From DASVTR01 sp036382855 (GTDB lineage: Bacteria; Acidobacteriota; Blastocatellia; Pyrinomonadales; Pyrinomonadaceae), in contig DASVPO010000008.1 in assembly GCA_036382855.1 (NCBI GenBank), positions 310,001 through 374,000 on the forward strand: a stretch of DNA of 64,000 bases, written 5' to 3'. The translations under genes were made by a program, and so were the position numbers. The notes under the pieces are model-generated. The model was not told where the DNA came from. It was given only the letters and a program-made list of their open reading frames with translations, and did not search any database. Each line of letters starts with the position of its first letter. The stretch's first letter is position 1. Positions 1 through 8,555 of the stretch are shown in pieces.

Positions 1-711
1 TTAGCCGCCGTCATCGTCACGGTAATACTCTTCGTCTGGTCCATCACGCTCGATGCGCCCCTTGAAGAGCCTGCCAATCCGAATCTGACGATGAACCCGT
101 CGAAGGCTCCATGGTATTTCCTTGGCTTGCAGGAGATGCTGGTCTATTTCGATCCGTGGATTGCGGGCGTGGTGATGCCGTCAATAATGATGATCGGGTT
201 GATGGTCTTCCCGTACGTTGATTCCAACCCGCTCGGCAACGGTTATTACACCATCAAGCAGCGCAAGTTTTCGCTCGCGATGTTCGGAATCGGGTGGGTG
301 ACGTGGATTATCCTGATTATCATCGGGACGTTCATACGCGGGCCGGGCTGGGTCTGGTTCTGGCCGGGGCAGACGTGGGATCACAACGTCGTCGTCAACG
401 ACCGCAACATTGACCTGCACGATTGGTTCGCACAGAAACTCGGACTCTCGTTTCTGTCTGCCAATCCATGGAAGTTTCTTTTCGGCGCGCTGGTGGTCGG
501 CGGTTTTTTCATCCTCTGCGGTTATCTGCTGCACCTGCTGATGCGCAGCACAGAGTTTGAGCGAAAAATCCTGTCGCGCACGAGCCTGCTGCAATACTTG
601 ACGTTTCAGTTCTTCGCCATCGCGGTGCTGTTCGCCCTGCCCATCAAGATCATTTTGCGGCTGGCGCTCAACATCAAGTACGTTTGGGTAACGCCCTGGT
701 TCAACATCTGA
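1..711 (+). CDS. Cytochrome b, C-terminal part (cut by window start)
   Basis: The reading frame is open from the first base, so this is the 3' end of a longer gene. The visible 236 residues match the C-terminal half of quinol-cytochrome c reductase cytochrome b (subunit IV-like). The motif NPSKAPWYFLGLQE lies at visible residues 32-45 and is typical of the Qo-side region. About five hydrophobic helices are visible, roughly residues 1-17, 54-74, 90-112, 155-180 and 195-220. By family knowledge it passes electrons from quinol to a c-type cytochrome in the inner membrane. The multihaem cytochrome c gene begins 20 bases downstream, so the two are very probably co-transcribed and form one complex. 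A Rieske gene is expected upstream but is not in view. Confidence 0.9.
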   Translation, partial: LAAVIVTVILFVWSITLDAPLEEPANPNLTMNPSKAPWYFLGLQEMLVYFDPWIAGVVMPSIMMIGLMVFPYVDSNPLGNGYYTIKQRKFSLAMFGIGWVTWIILIIIGTFIRGPGWVWFWPGQTWDHNVVVNDRNIDLHDWFAQKLGLSFLSANPWKFLFGALVVGGFFILCGYLLHLLMRSTEFERKILSRTSLLQYLTFQFFAIAVLFALPIKIILRLALNIKYVWVTPWFNI

Positions 712-731
712 CTTAAACCATTCGCGGAGGA

Positions 732-3700
732 ATGACACAGGTGGCTGACTCTGCTAACGCTGACAAGATAGTGAAAAGAGAAGAGCCTGAACTTCCGGCC
801 TCGGACCCGATTGTCAGTCGCTCGACGAGCGCCATTCTGCTCGTCAGCGCGCTCTTGCTGACGGCCGTGCTGGCGTGGGCGCTCTACGATGAAGCGTTCG
901 GCCAGCGCCCTTGGAAGTCTGCGCAGCGAGAGTTTGTCGAGCGCGAATCGCGCTATCTGAGAAGACTCAAGAAAAACGTGAAGACTACCGAGCGCGAAGT
1001 CCGCAACAGCGAGGAATATCAAACACTGGCCGCCGAAGCCGACGCAGCGCGTAAGCTGGTTGAGCCGGAAAAGAAGCAGAAAGAAGCGGAGGTGCGCGCC
1101 CTCGATAGAGAACTGGACGCCATTACCGAACCCTTTCAGGGCGCACGCGGCGAACTGAGCGTTATTAACTACCAGATCGAAACTGCCGGCGAGTCGAACA
1201 AGGGGAAATATCGTCAAAAAGCAGACCAACTGCGTAAGCGGAAGATCACGGTTTACATGCCGGTTGATGGCAGCCCGGACAAGACCGAGGAGAAACAGTT
1301 TACCTACGACGAGCTACAGAAGCTCTACACGGATAAGAAAACCGAGAAGGGAAAGAAGCTAACTGAAATTGCGGAACTCCTAAAGAAGCCCGCCGAACTC
1401 GATAAGAAACGCAACGACTATCTGAAGAACAATCTTCCCGGCCTGACCGAGACCGCCATTGACAGCCTGCTCAAAAGAAACGAGAGCTTCGATTATTCGC
1501 TGAGCGCGCACCAGATTAACGTGCCGCAGGAGAATATCGTTGACCGTTGCGAAGCCTGCCATCTGGGCACGCGTGAGCCGCTTGATTTGACGCCCGCCAC
1601 CATGCGTCCGCTCGATTCTCGCAAGCCCGATGAATGGTCCAGAGCCTTCGTCAGCCATCCCAACAAGCGCCTGCTCGAAATTCACAACCCAGACCGCTTC
1701 GGTTGCGCAGGTTGCCACGGCGGCAACGGCCGCGCGACCACCACCATTGAGAAGGCACACGGCCTCAATCCATTCTGGCTGCACCCGCTCCACGAGAAAG
1801 AGAACATGGAAGCGGGCTGCCAGCAATGCCATACCGCCGACCGCGTTTTAGACGGCGCGCCGAACCTGACGCTCGGCAAAGACCTCTTTCAGGAACGCGG
1901 CTGCGTCGGTTGTCATCGCGCGGAGAATTTCGACCGCGAGACGGACGCGCTCTCAAACGCGCGCCAGACCATCGCTCAACTGGAAGAGCGGATTGTCGCC
2001 AACGAACGCGAGTCGAAGTTTAAGTCGGAAGCTTCGGGACAGATTTCAGACGAAGGCGAGGCGCAAAAGCTGCTCGCCGAAGCGGAATCCCTGCGCGTCA
2101 CGAACAGCCTCATCGCCGCGCAGATTGACGAGCTTAACGTTCAATCCAGATACCTGATGCAGGACCAGAAGAAGGTCGGGCCGAATCTGAAGGACGTGCG
2201 GCTCAAGCTGAAGAAGGAATGGATTCCCGAATGGCTGCGCGATCCGCAAAGTTTTCGTCCCGGAACGAAGATGCCTACGTTCTGGCGTCTCGACGGCGAA
2301 GGCAATCACAGGTCGCAGGACAACGATCTGGAAGTCAGCGAGCGCAAGGCCATTGCCGCTTATATCTGGCAGGAGAGCTTCGACGGCAAAGTCGCACCGC
2401 AAGACCCAGCGCAGGGCAATGTCGGAAACGGCAAAGACCTGTTTGAGCAGCGCGGCTGCATGGCCTGTCATTCCATCGGCGACGGCGAAGCGGCAGTCGG
2501 CGGACGCTTTGCCGCCAACCTGACGCGCGTCGGCGATAAGGCCAACTTCGATTACATCGTCCGTTGGATTTACAACCCGCGCGAACGCTGGGCTCCTTAT
2601 TGTCCGAAAGAAAAGCGTGATCTGACGCGCGACGACTACGAGAAGAAGGGACTCAAATTCGAGTTTGATACAGAGCTTCATTCCAGATGTCCGAACGACG
2701 GCGCGGAACTGCAAGTGCAGAACATGACAGTGATGCCCAACTTCCGTTTGACGCTCACGGACGCGCGCGACATCGCCGCTTATCTCTTCTCGTTGCGTCA
2801 AAACAGCAGCTACGAAGACGCGTCCTACATGGACGACCCCAATTTGAAGGCGCAGGGGGCATTGCTCATCAAGCAGTATGGCTGCGCCGGTTGCCACGAA
2901 ATTAAAGGCTTTGAAGAAGAGCAGCGCATCGGCAAGGAACTCTCGACCGAAGGCAGCACCCCTATTGAACGCCTCGATTTCGCACTGATGACTCAGGATG
3001 CTGAGCATGGCAAAGACCCGCTCAACCTGCACCCTGATAAGAAGGGCGAAGAGTGGTATAACCACAAGGGCTTCATCGAACACAAACTGGCGGAGCCTTC
3101 CATCTACGACTTCGGCAAGGAGAAAGAGCCGCAAGACCGTCTCCGCATGCCGCGTCCTTATCTGAAAGACGACTGGCGCAACGCCTTGACGACATTCCTG
3201 CTCGGCAGCGTCGGCGCTGAAGGCGCAAACGTTCCAGTCTCCATGTTCTACAACCCTTCGGACCGGCAGAAGGCCGTGCAGGAGGGCTGGTGGGTCATCA
3301 AGAAGTATAACTGCATGGGCTGCCACAGCATTCAGATCGGGCAAAAATCCGTCCTGATGGACTTGCCGCTCTACCAGCAGTCGGAATGGATTGATCAGCT
3401 ACCGCCGCGCCTGCATAGCGAAGGCGCACGCGTTGACCCCGAATGGCTGCTGCGTTTTCTGCACGACCCGTCCCTGAGCGACGAGGCTGGCAGGGCCGAA
3501 CCCGGCCGCAGCGACAAGACCGTCAGCCAGACACAACTGAGCGCAAAGACAGTCGTTAATCCTGCTGCTCAACCACAGGGGCAAGGCAATCAAGGGCAGT
3601 CGAACCAGTCGCAGTCAAACAATAGCCAGGCCACCGTTAATCAAAATAACCAGAACGCGCAGGCCGGTAATCAAACGAACACGGGCGGTCAAAATGCTGC

Positions 3701-4595
3701 TGGACAAAACACGGCCGGACAAAACGCCGGCGGGCAAAATGGCAACAATCAAAATGCCGGCGCACCGAAAAATCTAATCCAGCAGGGCTTGGACCAGTTA
3801 AGGGCGCAGCCCGGCACTGACCGCAATGGTGTGCGACCGTATCTGAAGGCGAGGATGCCGACGTTTAGTTTCTCGCCCAACGAACTGCGCACGCTCGTCC
3901 GCTTCTTCATGGCGATGTCGTCGCAGCAGGACCCGTACATACAAGAGCCTGTCGAGCCGCTCTCAAACGACGAGCGCTTGCTGGCACGTCAGATGTTCAC
4001 ATCTGGGACGCCCTGCCTGAAGTGTCACATCACGGGAGACGCCGCGCGCGACAAGACGGCCTCCGCGCCAAACTTCCTGCTGGCGAGCGAACGCTTGAAG
4101 CCAGATTGGACGTATCGCTGGCTGCTGGACCCGCAGGCCATCAGCCCCGGCACGGCGATGCCGAAGGAGTTGTTCAGAAGAGAGGCGGACGGCCGCTGGG
4201 TGCTCAACGTAGCGCAGGGGCCTGAGAGCTTCAACCAGTATCACAAGGACCACGCACGCCTGCTCGTGCGCTACATGTTCCTGATGACGCCGGAAGAGCA
4301 GCGTGCTTTGAACGCGACCTCGCCCGCGCCGACAGCAGGCTCAGCGCCCGCCCCGACCGAGCAAGCGCCGCCCGCAACAGCGCCAGCCGCGCCCACAGCC
4401 CACGCGCGAAAGCGGCGTAGCAGCAGGCTTGCGTCGCAAGGCAAAGGCAGTCGTGGGAGGCGTAGCAGTCGTGAGGTACAAAGCCTGCGCAGCCATCGCC
4501 AGAAGCGAATGGTGCGAATCAAGAGCAGCGATTCTGTGTTGAGCGTGACGGGCGTCGGCGTGGTGGCAGCGCCGCTCGGCAGCGTTGGATTTTAG
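732..4595 (+). CDS. Large octahaem cytochrome c, probable partner of the cytochrome b complex
   Basis: This 1,287-residue protein has one N-terminal membrane segment (about 33-52), a charged coiled-coil stretch (about 65-240), then eight CxxCH haem sites with first cysteines at 273, 325, 363, 391, 576, 718, 861 and 1095. Several haems are followed by the mono-haem cytochrome c pattern W-L-x-D-P ... P-G-T-x-M-P, which supplies a Met ligand. A second coiled coil lies between haems 4 and 5. Residues about 940-1020 are an Asn/Gln/Gly-rich linker, and the last 65 or so residues are Ala/Pro-rich and then strongly basic. The start has a good ribosome site (gcggagga). Inferred role: periplasmic wire from the bc-type complex towards the oxidase encoded downstream. 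The odd basic tail could reflect a late frameshift. Confidence 0.85.
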   Translation: MTQVADSANADKIVKREEPELPASDPIVSRSTSAILLVSALLLTAVLAWALYDEAFGQRPWKSAQREFVERESRYLRRLKKNVKTTEREVRNSEEYQTLAAEADAARKLVEPEKKQKEAEVRALDRELDAITEPFQGARGELSVINYQIETAGESNKGKYRQKADQLRKRKITVYMPVDGSPDKTEEKQFTYDELQKLYTDKKTEKGKKLTEIAELLKKPAELDKKRNDYLKNNLPGLTETAIDSLLKRNESFDYSLSAHQINVPQENIVDRCEACHLGTREPLDLTPATMRPLDSRKPDEWSRAFVSHPNKRLLEIHNPDRFGCAGCHGGNGRATTTIEKAHGLNPFWLHPLHEKENMEAGCQQCHTADRVLDGAPNLTLGKDLFQERGCVGCHRAENFDRETDALSNARQTIAQLEERIVANERESKFKSEASGQISDEGEAQKLLAEAESLRVTNSLIAAQIDELNVQSRYLMQDQKKVGPNLKDVRLKLKKEWIPEWLRDPQSFRPGTKMPTFWRLDGEGNHRSQDNDLEVSERKAIAAYIWQESFDGKVAPQDPAQGNVGNGKDLFEQRGCMACHSIGDGEAAVGGRFAANLTRVGDKANFDYIVRWIYNPRERWAPYCPKEKRDLTRDDYEKKGLKFEFDTELHSRCPNDGAELQVQNMTVMPNFRLTLTDARDIAAYLFSLRQNSSYEDASYMDDPNLKAQGALLIKQYGCAGCHEIKGFEEEQRIGKELSTEGSTPIERLDFALMTQDAEHGKDPLNLHPDKKGEEWYNHKGFIEHKLAEPSIYDFGKEKEPQDRLRMPRPYLKDDWRNALTTFLLGSVGAEGANVPVSMFYNPSDRQKAVQEGWWVIKKYNCMGCHSIQIGQKSVLMDLPLYQQSEWIDQLPPRLHSEGARVDPEWLLRFLHDPSLSDEAGRAEPGRSDKTVSQTQLSAKTVVNPAAQPQGQGNQGQSNQSQSNNSQATVNQNNQNAQAGNQTNTGGQNAAGQNTAGQNAGGQNGNNQNAGAPKNLIQQGLDQLRAQPGTDRNGVRPYLKARMPTFSFSPNELRTLVRFFMAMSSQQDPYIQEPVEPLSNDERLLARQMFTSGTPCLKCHITGDAARDKTASAPNFLLASERLKPDWTYRWLLDPQAISPGTAMPKELFRREADGRWVLNVAQGPESFNQYHKDHARLLVRYMFLMTPEEQRALNATSPAPTAGSAPAPTEQAPPATAPAAPTAHARKRRSSRLASQGKGSRGRRSSREVQSLRSHRQKRMVRIKSSDSVLSVTGVGVVAAPLGSVGF

Positions 4596-4660
4596 ATTTA
4601 TGAGTCTTATGGCTTACAATTACCGCGAATTCATCTTATCTCCTGTGGAGGATTAGTTAT

Positions 4661-5536
4661 ATGTTGTCGCAACGTGCGCGCTTCTGGCTCGCCGTCTCCG
4701 TCATGGTGTCGCTGCTGGCCTTTAGTCTCGCCTGTAAAAAGAAGGCTGTCGAGGACGACGAGGTAGCGGAAGACCAGCCCGCCGCCACGCCCTACAAGAG
4801 CAAAGGCGATGAGGGAACAATCACGGGCAAGGTCTCGCTCAATGGGGCAGCGCCCGCGCCGAAGCCGATTGACATGTCGCAGGACGGCGCGTGCGTGCAG
4901 ATGAACGCCAACCCTCATTCAGACGAAGTCGCCGTCAAGGACGGCAAGCTGGGTTACGTGTTCGTCTACATCAAGGATGGTCAGGTGACGGGCGGCAAGA
5001 AAGTCAAGGACTACTCCTTTGACATGCCCTCGCAGCCAGCCGTACTCGACCAGAGAGGATGCCGCTACGAGCCGCACGTGCTCGGCGTCGTCGCCAAGCA
5101 GACGATTAACGTCACCAACTCCGACCCGACCACGCACAACGTCAACGTGCAGGCCAAGAGCAACGAGAAGTGGAATCAGTCACAGACGCAGGGCGCGCCG
5201 CCCATCGTCAAAACCTTCGCGCGCGCTGAAACGCTCATCCCCATCAAGTGCAACCAGCATCCGTGGATGAAGGCTTACGTCAATGTGCTCAGCCATCCTT
5301 TCTTCTTCGTCACGAAAGAGGACGGCACATTTACAATCACGGGCGTGCCGCCCGGCACATACACGCTCGTCGCCTGGCACGAAAAGTTTGGTGAAAAGAC
5401 TGCGCAGGTCAAGGTTGACGCCAAAGGCACTGTCACCAGCGACTTCACCTTCGACGGCGGCGCGACAGCAGCCATCGAAGACAGCTCTTTGAAGCTGATG
5501 CCCGCAATCGAGTTTCCGATGCTGGGGCATCACTGA
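4661..5536 (+). CDS. Cupredoxin-like lipoprotein
   Basis: The 291-residue product has a signal peptide ending in F-S-L-A-C, so Cys25 is the likely lipid anchor. A charged linker follows, then a beta-rich segment with a type-1 copper ligand set: His159, and the cluster Cys197-x2-His200-x2-Met203. A carboxypeptidase-regulatory-like segment (GTFTITGVPPGTYTLVAWHE) lies at about 220-245. By analogy with plastocyanin/azurin folds it is probably a membrane-tethered copper electron carrier between the multihaem cytochrome and the oxidase. The gene starts 65 bases after the cytochrome gene with a strong ribosome site (ggagga at 4647-4652). The copper assignment rests on motif spacing only. Confidence 0.8.
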   Translation: MLSQRARFWLAVSVMVSLLAFSLACKKKAVEDDEVAEDQPAATPYKSKGDEGTITGKVSLNGAAPAPKPIDMSQDGACVQMNANPHSDEVAVKDGKLGYVFVYIKDGQVTGGKKVKDYSFDMPSQPAVLDQRGCRYEPHVLGVVAKQTINVTNSDPTTHNVNVQAKSNEKWNQSQTQGAPPIVKTFARAETLIPIKCNQHPWMKAYVNVLSHPFFFVTKEDGTFTITGVPPGTYTLVAWHEKFGEKTAQVKVDAKGTVTSDFTFDGGATAAIEDSSLKLMPAIEFPMLGHH

Positions 5537-5542
5537 TAAAGC

Positions 5543-5628
5543 AGTGACAAGTGACAAGTTAAAAGAATAGCTTTTCTCTCGTCTCTCGTTTCTTCTTGCT
5601 CGTCACTCGTCACTTGTCACTCGTCACT
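5543..5628. repeat. Heptad inverted repeat, copy A (variant)
   Basis: Tandem 7-base units of type tgacaag form the left arm (5543-5559) and their near-complement (tcgtcac/ttgtcac units, 5611-5628) forms the right arm. Arms pair over about 17 bases with one mismatch. A degenerate heptad rhythm also fills 5574-5610. The right arm ends 6 bases before the ctaA ATG, and no Shine-Dalgarno sequence separates them. This is the most divergent of four such elements in the window (others near 7,560, 50,810 and 59,990). Confidence 0.8.
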
Positions 5629-5634
5629 GTTGTT

Positions 5635-6561
5635 ATGAACCGGGGTCTTCATCGTTTCACAGTCTTTGTGACGTGCGCCACGCTTTTTTTGATTGTGGCG
5701 GGTGCGCTCGTCACCAGCCATGATGCAGGGTTGGCTGCGCCGGACTGGCCGCTGTCCTACGGGCAGGTCTTTCCGAAGATGGTCGGAAATCTGTTCTGGG
5801 AGCACGGCCATAGGATGATCGCAACGGCTGTCGGCTTGCTGACGATTATCTTAAACGTCTGGCTCTGGCGGCGCGAGCCGCGCGCGTGGGTGCGAAGGCT
5901 CGGATTGTTTGCGCTCCTGATGGTGATAGCGCAGGGGTTGCTCGGCGGATTGACGGTCAGGCTTTTGCTGCCGCTCTGGGTTTCGTCGGCGCATGCCTGT
6001 CTGGCCCAACTCTTTTTCTGCACGCTGGTCAGCCTGTCAGTCTTCACTGCGCCCGGCTGGCAGCAGCAGCGAGAGACAATCGAAGAGGCAGGCAGCTTGT
6101 CTGTACGTTATCTGGCTGTGGCAGCCTTCGCCCTGACTTTCGTGCAGTTGGCTTTAGGCGCAACGCTGCGCCATTCCGCGACGTGGGACCAGTATCTGCC
6201 GACTAATCTGTTGTTGGCCCACATCACGGGTGCTGTGCTGGTGCTGTTGGTTCTGGGCTATACGGTCTTGACGACGCTACGGCTCTACGGCGACCGCGCT
6301 TACCTTGCGCGGCCCGCCAAGCTGGCCGGAGCAATCCTTGGAGTGCAACTGGTTCTCGGCGTCCTGACCTTTCTGGCGAGAAACGCATCGCCCGAAGACC
6401 CGCAGCCCTTGAATCCGATGATTAGTTTGACGGTCGCACACGTCGCCTGCGGCGCGCTCGTGCTGGCTATGACAGTCGTTCTGGCTTTGCGTGCCTTCCG
6501 TCTCTTGAGAAGCAGTCAGACCGCCACCGCTCAGTACCAGATGAACGCTGCGCGCAGCTAA
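5635..6561 (+). CDS. ctaA: Haem A synthase, CtaA/COX15 family
   Basis: The product is about 308 residues with eight hydrophobic helices. Histidines expected as haem ligands occur in the family positions: E-H-G-H-R near residue 58, S-S-A-H-A in mid-protein, L-A-H-I-T-G, and T-V-A-H-V-A-C-G near the C-terminus. By family knowledge it oxidises haem O to haem A in the cytoplasmic membrane for the oxidase encoded just downstream. I chose the ATG giving MNRGLHRF; upstream in-frame starts at 5596 lie inside the heptad repeat and would add repeat-encoded residues. No clear ribosome site precedes it, which is unusual in this cluster. Confidence 0.93.
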   Translation: MNRGLHRFTVFVTCATLFLIVAGALVTSHDAGLAAPDWPLSYGQVFPKMVGNLFWEHGHRMIATAVGLLTIILNVWLWRREPRAWVRRLGLFALLMVIAQGLLGGLTVRLLLPLWVSSAHACLAQLFFCTLVSLSVFTAPGWQQQRETIEEAGSLSVRYLAVAAFALTFVQLALGATLRHSATWDQYLPTNLLLAHITGAVLVLLVLGYTVLTTLRLYGDRAYLARPAKLAGAILGVQLVLGVLTFLARNASPEDPQPLNPMISLTVAHVACGALVLAMTVVLALRAFRLLRSSQTATAQYQMNAARS

Positions 6562-6600
6562 GCGCGGCCGAAGAATTTTAGAGAAGCAAAAACTATTTAC

Positions 6601-7521
6601 ATGAAAAGTGCTGTCATCGAACTCAGTCAGGGCCATGTGAGCGAGCAGGGGGGGGAAGCGCTGAGTGTTCGCGAAAAATTGCCGGCCTATCTGGAACTGA
6701 CGAAGCCGCGCATAACGTTTCTGATAGTGTTGACAGCGGCCGCCGGTTTTTGTCTCGGCGCGCAGAATGGCGTCAACTACGCGACGCTCTTTCACGCGAT
6801 GACGGGCATCGCGCTGCTCTCGTCAGGAATAGCGACGCTCAATCAGTATATGGAACGAGGGCTTGACGGGCGTATGCGGCGCACGCAAATGCGTCCGCTG
6901 CCGACAGGAAAGCTCGCGCCAAATGAAGCCCTCTTTTTTGGTATCGCGCTGACGCTTGTTGCCGAAGTCTATCTGGCGCTTGCGACCAACCCTTTGACGG
7001 CGCTGCTCGGATTGACGGTCATCGCGGGCTATCTCTTCTGCTATACGCCGCTCAAGACGAGGACGACGCTCTCAACCTTTGTCGGCGCGTTTCCGGGAGC
7101 GATGCCGCCCCTGATGGGCTGGACGGCTGCCAGCGGCCACATGAGCGCGGGCGCGTGGGTGCTCTTCGCCATCCTGTTTCTCTGGCAGTTTCCACACTTT
7201 CTGGCTATCGCCTGGATGTACAGGGAAGACTACGAGCGCGCGGGGATACGGATGCTGCCGGTGGTCGAACCCGCCGGTCGCGTGACCGGGCAGCAAATCG
7301 TCGCCTACACGCTGATGCTCTTGCCTGTCAGCCTGCTGCCGACGCTGCTGGGAATTTCCGGCCACATCTATTTCTACGGCGCTCTGGCGCTCGGCCTGCT
7401 CTTTCTCTACAGCAGCCTGCGCGCGGCCTTCTCAAAATCGAGGCAGCAGGCGCGGCAGCTCTTGCTTGCATCCGTGCTCTACCTGCCGCTGCTCTTTGTG
7501 TTGATGGTATTAAACCAGTAA
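6601..7521 (+). CDS. ctaB: Protohaem IX farnesyltransferase
   Basis: This 306-residue UbiA-superfamily prenyltransferase has the Asp-rich catalytic segment N81-QYMERGLD89-GRMRRT and the second polar loop YREDYERAGIRMLP (about 206-219), with about nine membrane helices. By family knowledge it converts haem B to haem O, the step before CtaA. It begins 40 bases after ctaA and precedes the oxidase structural genes, the normal order of a haem-copper oxidase operon. Its TAA stop is also the first three bases of the next heptad inverted repeat. The ribosome site is weak. Confidence 0.95.
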   Translation: MKSAVIELSQGHVSEQGGEALSVREKLPAYLELTKPRITFLIVLTAAAGFCLGAQNGVNYATLFHAMTGIALLSSGIATLNQYMERGLDGRMRRTQMRPLPTGKLAPNEALFFGIALTLVAEVYLALATNPLTALLGLTVIAGYLFCYTPLKTRTTLSTFVGAFPGAMPPLMGWTAASGHMSAGAWVLFAILFLWQFPHFLAIAWMYREDYERAGIRMLPVVEPAGRVTGQQIVAYTLMLLPVSLLPTLLGISGHIYFYGALALGLLFLYSSLRAAFSKSRQQARQLLLASVLYLPLLFVLMVLNQ

Positions 7522-7597
7522 TGAGTAATGAGTGATGAGTGATGAGTAACAGAAAGAAAGTTATTAACTCATCACTCATTACTCATCACTCATTACT
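7519..7597. repeat. Heptad inverted repeat, copy B
   Basis: The left arm (7519-7550) consists of 7-base units taatgag/tgatgag and begins with the ctaB stop codon. The right arm (about 7562-7597) is the complementary run of ctcatca/ctcatta units. The loop is about 10 bases of A/G. The units contain TGA or TAA, and the 7-base period moves them through all three frames, so translation is stopped in every frame on either strand. A normal ribosome site (aaggaga, 7598-7604) follows before ctaC, unlike the other three copies. Confidence 0.9.
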
Positions 7598-7612
7598 TAA
7601 GGAGATTAACCG

Positions 7613-8473
7613 ATGGGTCGCGTTCTGGCGGCATTAATCTGGCTCGTTACGCTCCTCACTGTCATTCTCTTTGTGAGTAAGCGCTGGTGGTTTCCCGAAA
7701 ACATCGCTGCGCACGGCTTCAGCATTGATAGCCAGTTTACGATCACGATGCTGGTGGTCGCCTTTGCTTTCGTCGCCGCGCAAATCGGCCTCGGCTATAC
7801 AATCTGGAAATACCGCGCCACGCCGGAAGACAAGAAATCGCGCGCCACCTACTCGCACGGCAACAACCGTCTCGAAGTGCTCTGGACCGGCATCACGGCG
7901 TTGATCTTCATCGGTCTGGCTATCATGGGTCAACGCGTCTGGGCTTCGCTCCACTTTCAGGACGCGCCCAACCGTTCCGATAATCAGCCGGCATACGAAA
8001 TCCGCGTCGTCTCTCAGCAATTTCAGTGGAACTTTCATTATCCCGGCAAAGACAAAACGTTCGGACACACAGACCCGAAGTTGATTAACGACGGCTCGCA
8101 GAATTTCATAGGGCTTGACGACGCAGACCCAAACTCGAAGGACGACATCATTGCTCCGACGCTTGTCATCCCGCTCAACGAGCCGGTCCGATTAGTGCTG
8201 CGGTCAAGGGATGTGACCCATAGTCTCTGGATTCCCAACATGCGGTTCAAGCAGGACACTGTTCCGGGTCTGGAAATCCCCGTCCATTTCATGGCGACGA
8301 AAGATGGATGCTACGAGATAGCCTGCGCCGAATTGTGCGGACAGCTTCATTATAAGATGGGCGCGAAAATGCTGGTTCTGCCGGACGCGGAGCATCAGGC
8401 TCTGGTCTCTTTGTCGCAGCCTGAATTTCAGAAGAAGAGAGATGAGTATTTAGCAAAGTACAACTGTAAATAG
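7613..8473 (+). CDS. ctaC: Cytochrome c oxidase subunit II (CuA)
   Basis: The 286-residue protein has two N-terminal membrane helices (about 5-24 and 40-63) and a periplasmic cupredoxin domain. The complete CuA site is visible: His203 (D-V-T-H-S), then Cys238-AEL-Cys242-GQL-His246-YK-Met249. It has no CxxCH, so unlike classical caa3 subunit II it carries no haem c domain; electrons must arrive from a separate cytochrome or the cupredoxin upstream. The ribosome site aaggaga lies 8 bases before the ATG. By family knowledge it receives electrons and passes them to haem a in subunit I. Confidence 0.95.
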   Translation: MGRVLAALIWLVTLLTVILFVSKRWWFPENIAAHGFSIDSQFTITMLVVAFAFVAAQIGLGYTIWKYRATPEDKKSRATYSHGNNRLEVLWTGITALIFIGLAIMGQRVWASLHFQDAPNRSDNQPAYEIRVVSQQFQWNFHYPGKDKTFGHTDPKLINDGSQNFIGLDDADPNSKDDIIAPTLVIPLNEPVRLVLRSRDVTHSLWIPNMRFKQDTVPGLEIPVHFMATKDGCYEIACAELCGQLHYKMGAKMLVLPDAEHQALVSLSQPEFQKKRDEYLAKYNCK

Positions 8474-8555
8474 CAGCAGTATTATCAAGGGTGAATGAGC
8501 GCAGCCGGACAGCCGTTTGCTTGAAGGCTTCGAGCTTGTTGAAGAGGAGATAAGC

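Noticed and set aside
2046..3344. A 432-residue minus-strand open frame
   Set aside because: It lies fully inside the octahaem cytochrome gene, which has haem motifs throughout; the antisense frame is open because of codon bias and shows no family features.
7519..7597. Reading the heptad repeats as a CRISPR array
   Set aside because: The units are 7 bases without spacers and form inverted arms; there are no cas genes.
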